Positions 59,820 to 64,000 of a stretch of 64,000 nucleotides of DNA are shown one piece after another. The notes beneath the pieces are model-generated. The model was not told the DNA's origin. It searched no databases and worked only from the letters and a program-made list of their open reading frames with translations. Position 1 is the stretch's first letter. Each line of letters begins with the position of its first letter. Made by a program: the position numbers and the translations under genes. Origin of the DNA: Eurosta solidaginis (Eukaryota; Arthropoda; Insecta; Diptera; Tephritidae); the NCBI RefSeq assembly GCF_040869045.1, contig NC_090321.1:74123183-74187182 (forward strand), written 5' to 3'.

Positions 59820-60549
59820 TAAATATATTCCATTTGTATGGGAGGAGCCACGCCCCCTTTTTCCCAATTCCATATTTTCTTGGTGGTGTTAAGGATTGAC
59901 CTCAAATAACTTCTTACTGAATTTCAATGTTCTGACATGTATACCTTCAAAGTTATGCAGTACCAAAGATTACATTTGAATGGGAGGTTCCACGCCCCCT
60001 TTTTCCCAATTCCGCCTTTTCTTGGTGGTGTTAGGGGTTGACCTCATATAACTCTTTACTGAATTTCAATGTTCTGGCATGTATACCTTCAAAGTTATGC
60101 ATTACTAAAGATTCCATTTGTATGGGAGGTGCCACGCCCCCTTTCTCCAAATTCCGCATTTTCTTGATGGTGTTCGGGATTGACCTCATATAACTCCTCA
60201 TTGAATTTCAATGTTCTGGCATGTATACCTTCAAAGGTATGCAGTACCAAAGATTGCATTTGTATGGGAGGTGCCACGCCCCTTTTATATATCGAAATTA
60301 TTTTTAGCCTGAAACCTTCCCGTTGATTGAAGGAACCAATAACCAAAATTTGGTGATGATTGATGTGTGGGAAATACGTTTCCGTAGCGAACACACACAC
60401 ACAGAATTTGATTTTTATATATATATGGCGATTTGGGATTTCAAAATCAACTAACCATCATCTCTCCTTCATGTATCTTTCCTAAAAATTGCATGGCAAT
60501 CTGTCGAGACGTTCTCGAGTTATGGAGTGACAATCAAAATGTACACTTC
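59820..60549 (-). mobile_element. Second, partial Helitron copy of the same family
   Basis: Three array units (59828-60275) and the 5' region (60276-60549) that parallels 59531-59819: 'aaccaaaatttggtgatgattg', the CA run, 'gttctcgagttatggagtgacaatc'. Its 5' tip is cut by Helentron-like copy G. Lies head to tail against the first copy. Confidence 0.75.
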
Positions 60550-63500
60550 TTTTTATACTCAGTTGAGCAGAGCTCACAGAGTATATTAACTTTGATTGGA
60601 TAACGGTTGGTTGTACAGGTATAAAGGAATCGAGATAGATATAGACTTCCACATATCAAAATCATCAGTATCGAAAAAAAATTTTCCGTCTGTCCGTCTG
60701 TGCGTTAACACGATAACTTGAGTAAATTTTGAGGTATCTTGATGAAATTTGGTATATAGATTCCTGGGCACTCATCTCAGATCGCTATTTAAAATGAACG
60801 ATATCGGACTATAACTACGCCCACTTTTCCGATATCGAAAATTTCGAAAAACCGAAAAAATGCGATAATTCATTGCCAAAGGCGGATAAAGCGATGAAAC
60901 TTGGTAGATGGGTTGACGTTATAACGCAGAATAGAAGATTAGTAAGATTTTGGACAATGGGCGTGGCACCGCCCACTTTTACAAGAAGGTAATTTAAAAG
61001 TTTTGCAAGCTGTAATTTGGCAGTCGTTGAAGATATCATGATGAAATTTGGCAGGAACGTTACTACTATTAATATATATGTGCTAAATAAAAATTAGCAA
61101 AATTGGATGAAGAACACGTCCACTTTTTAAAAAAAATTTTTTTTAAATTCAAATTTTAACAACAAATTTAATATCTTTACTATATATAAGTAAATTAAGT
61201 CAAAATTCAACTCCAGTAATGATATGATGCAACAAAATACAAAAATAAAAGAAAATTTCAAAATGGGCGTGGCTCCGCCCATTTTCATTTAGTTTGTCTA
61301 GAATACTTTTAATGCCATAAGTCGAACAAAAATTTACCAATCCTTCTTAAATTTGGTAGGGGCATAGCTTCTATGACGGTAACTGTTTTCTGTGAAAATG
61401 GGCGAAATCGGTGGAAGCCACGCCCAGTTTTTATACACAGTCCACCGTCTGTCCTTCTGCTCGGCCGTTAACACAATAACTTGAGCAAAAATCGATATAT
61501 CCTTACTAAACTTAGTTCACGTACTTTTCTGTACTCACTTTATCTTGGTATAAAAAATGGCCGAAATCCGACCATAACCACGCCCACTTTATCCATATCG
61601 CAAATTACGAAAAATGAAAAAATGCCATAATTCTATACCAAATAAGAAAAAAGGGATGAAACATGGTAATTGGATTGGTTTATTGACGCAAAATATAACT
61701 TTGGAAAAAACTTTGTAAAATGGGTGTGACACCTACCATATTAAGTAGAAGAAAATGAAAAAGTTCTACAAGGCAAAATCAACAGCCCTTGGAATCTTGG
61801 CAGGAATACTGTTAGTGGTATTGCATATATAAATAAATTAGCAGTACCCGACAGATGATTTTCTGGATCACCTGGTCCACATTTTGGTCTATATCGCGAA
61901 AACGCCTTCACATATACATCTAAGGGCCACTCGCTTTTAAAACCCTCATTAATACATTTAATTTGATATCCATATCGTACAAACACATTCTAGAGTCACC
62001 CCTGGCCCACCCTAATGGCGATATCTCGAAAAGGCGTCCACCTATAGACCTAATGCCCACTCCCTCTTAAAATGCTCAGTAACACCTTTCGTTTGATACC
62101 CATATCGTACAAACATTCTAGAGTCACCCCTGGCCCACCCTAATGGCGATATCTCGAAAAGGCGTGCACCTATAGACCTAATGCCCACTCCCTCTTAAAA
62201 TGCTCAGTAACACCTTTCGTTTGATACCCATATCGTACAAACATTCTAGAGTCACCCCTGGCCCACCCTAATGGCGATATCTCGAAAAGGCGTCCACCTA
62301 TAGACCTAATGCCCACTCCCTCTTAAAATGCTCAGTAACACCTTTCGTTTGATACCCATATCGTACAAACATTCTAGAGTCACCCCTGGCCCACCCTAAT
62401 GGCGATATCTCGAAAAGGCGTGCACCTATAGACCTAATGCCCACTCCCTCTTAAAATGCTCAGTAACACCTTTCGTTTGATACCCATATCGTGCAAACAT
62501 TCTAGAGTCACCCCTGGCCCACCCTAATGGCGATATCTCGAAAAGGCGTCCACCTATAGACCTAATGCCCACTCCCTCTTAAAATGCTCAGTAACACCTT
62601 TCGTTTGATACCCATATCGTACAAACATTCTAGAGTCACCCCTGGCCCACCCTAATGGCGATATCTCGAAAAGGCGTGCACCTATAGACCTAATGCCCAC
62701 TCCCTCTTAAAATGCTCAGTAACACCTTTCGTTTGATACCCATATCGTACAAACATTCTAGAGTCACCCCTGGCCCACCCTAATGGCGATATCTCGAAAA
62801 GGCGTCCACCTATAGACCTAATGCCCACTCCCTCTTAAAATGCTCAGTAACACCTTTCGTTTGATACCCATACCGTACAAACATTCTAGAGTCACCCTTG
62901 GTCCTCCTTTATGGCGATATCTCGAAAAGGCGTCCATCTATAGAACTAAGGATTACTCCCTTTTAAAATACTCATTACCACCTTTCATTTGATACCCATA
63001 TCGTACAAACACATTCTAGAGTCACCCTGGCCCACCCTAATGGCGATATCTCGAAAAGGCGTCCACCTGTAGACCTAATGCCCACTCCCTCTTAAAATGC
63101 TCAGTAACACCTTTCGTTTGATACCCATATCGTACAAACATTCTAGAGTCACCCTTGGTCCACCTTTATGGCGATATCTCGAAAAGGCGTCCACCTATAG
63201 AACTAAGGATTACTCCGTTTTAAAATACTCATTACCACCTTTCATTTGATACCCATATCGTACAAACACATTCTAGAGTCACCCCTGGCCCACCCTAATG
63301 GCGATATCTCGAAAAGGCGTCCACCTATAGACCTAATGCCCACTCCCTCTTAAAATGCTCAGTAACACATTTCGTTTGATACCCATATCGTACAAACATT
63401 CTAGAGTCACCCCTGGCCCATCCTAATGGCGATATCTCGAAAAGGCGTCCACCTATAGACCTAATGCCCACTCCCTCTTAAAATGCTCAGTAACACCTTT

Positions 63501-64000
63501 CGTTTGATACCCATATCGTACAAACACATTCTAGAGTCACCCCTGGTCCACCCTAATGGCGATATCTCGAAAAGGCGTCCACCTATAGACCTAATGCCCA
63601 CTCCCTCTTAAAATGCTCAGTAACACCTTTCGTTTGATACCTATATCTTACTTCCAGAGTCACCCTTGGTCCACCTTTATGGCGATATCTCGAAAAGGCG
63701 TCCACCTATAGAACTAAGGATTACTCCCTTTTAAAGTACTCATTACCACCATTCATTTGATACCCATATCGTACAAACACATTCTAGAGTCACCCCTGGC
63801 CCACCCTAATGGCGATATTTCGAAAAGGCGTCCACCTATAGACCTAATGCCCACTCCCTCTTAAAATGCTCAGTAACACCTTTCTTTTGATACCCATATC
63901 GTACAAACATTTTATAGTCACCCCTGGCCCACCCTAATGGCGATATCTCAAAACGGCGTCCACCTATGGAACTAAGGATCACTCCGTTCGAAAATACTCA
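60550..64000 (+). mobile_element. Helentron-like element, copy G (continues past window)
   Basis: The 5' hairpin is at about 60554-60585 in the 'tttgattggataacggttgg' subfamily. The body runs to about 61860 with the CACGCCCACTTTT modules, then the array to the end of the window. No 3' end seen. Confidence 0.85.
61985..64000 (+). repeat. 128-132 bp array with 256-bp higher-order repeat
   Basis: Units of 128 bp ('attctagagtcacccctggc' start at 62115, 62243, ...). Between about 62030 and 62830 the box 'ggcgtCcacc' alternates strictly with 'ggcgtGcacc', so the true period is 256 bp. Farther on, units of the copy A/C type (132 bp) are mixed in. Confidence 0.85.

Noticed and set aside
57445..64000. 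CRISPR-like appearance of regular repeats
   Set aside because: Units are 128-142 bp without unique spacers, in a eukaryotic transposon context; satellite arrays, not CRISPR.

Overview
The window reads as transposon-rich, non-genic DNA of an insect, most likely a higher fly of the fruit-fly (tephritid) type. That is an inference from the families present: DINE-1/Helentron-like repeats with internal arrays, R1-, RTE- and CR1/Jockey-type non-LTR retrotransposons, an Ulysses/Osvaldo-like gypsy element with very long LTRs, pogo, hAT and Harbinger DNA transposons, a tRNA-derived SINE and a true Helitron. I found no intact host gene. Every recognisable coding region belongs to a mobile element and every one is broken by stops, frameshifts, deletions or insertions.

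Layout. 0.1-4.5 kb: a Helentron-like repeat (copy A) with a duplicated satellite array and older related debris. 4.5-11 kb: an R1-clade non-LTR element whose 5' leader holds a pogo-like transposon. 11-20.8 kb: a hAT element and a Harbinger element, each with clean target duplications, an RTE fragment, a tRNA-SINE, Helentron-like copy B and an RNase H-bearing LINE fragment. 20.8-23.6 kb: full-length Helentron-like copy C. 24.3-27.8 kb: a gypsy element with both LTRs that has lost RT, RNase H and the integrase core. 27.8-33.8 kb: a palindromic MITE, a hAT remnant, and a CR1/Jockey-type RT cut in two by Helentron-like copy D, followed by copy E. 34-38.7 kb: another LINE fragment, a 2.1-kb foldback palindrome carrying a solo LTR, and a further inverted-repeat element. 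39.8-42.5 kb: a second Helentron-like family in opposite orientations on either side of an RTE fragment, one copy carrying a small poly(A) retrocopy.

42.5-56.0 kb is the richest part. A hAT transposase gene (minus strand) contains an 11.4-kb Ulysses-like gypsy provirus (TSD GTCT) and a 0.75-kb element with a 3-bp TSD. The provirus was itself hit by at least four smaller elements. Its gag begins with a RING-H2 finger, the most unusual protein feature I see. 56.0-60.5 kb: a gypsy integrase scrap and a canonical Helitron on the minus strand (5'-TC...CTAG-3', A|T target) that carries a helicase remnant and a 142-bp array with higher-order structure. 60.5-64 kb: Helentron-like copy G, whose array includes a 256-bp dimeric higher-order repeat and runs off the window.

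The parts do not form a pathway. What they record is an insertion history: several insertions can be undone on paper because their target duplications are intact, and the interrupted reading frame resumes on the other side.
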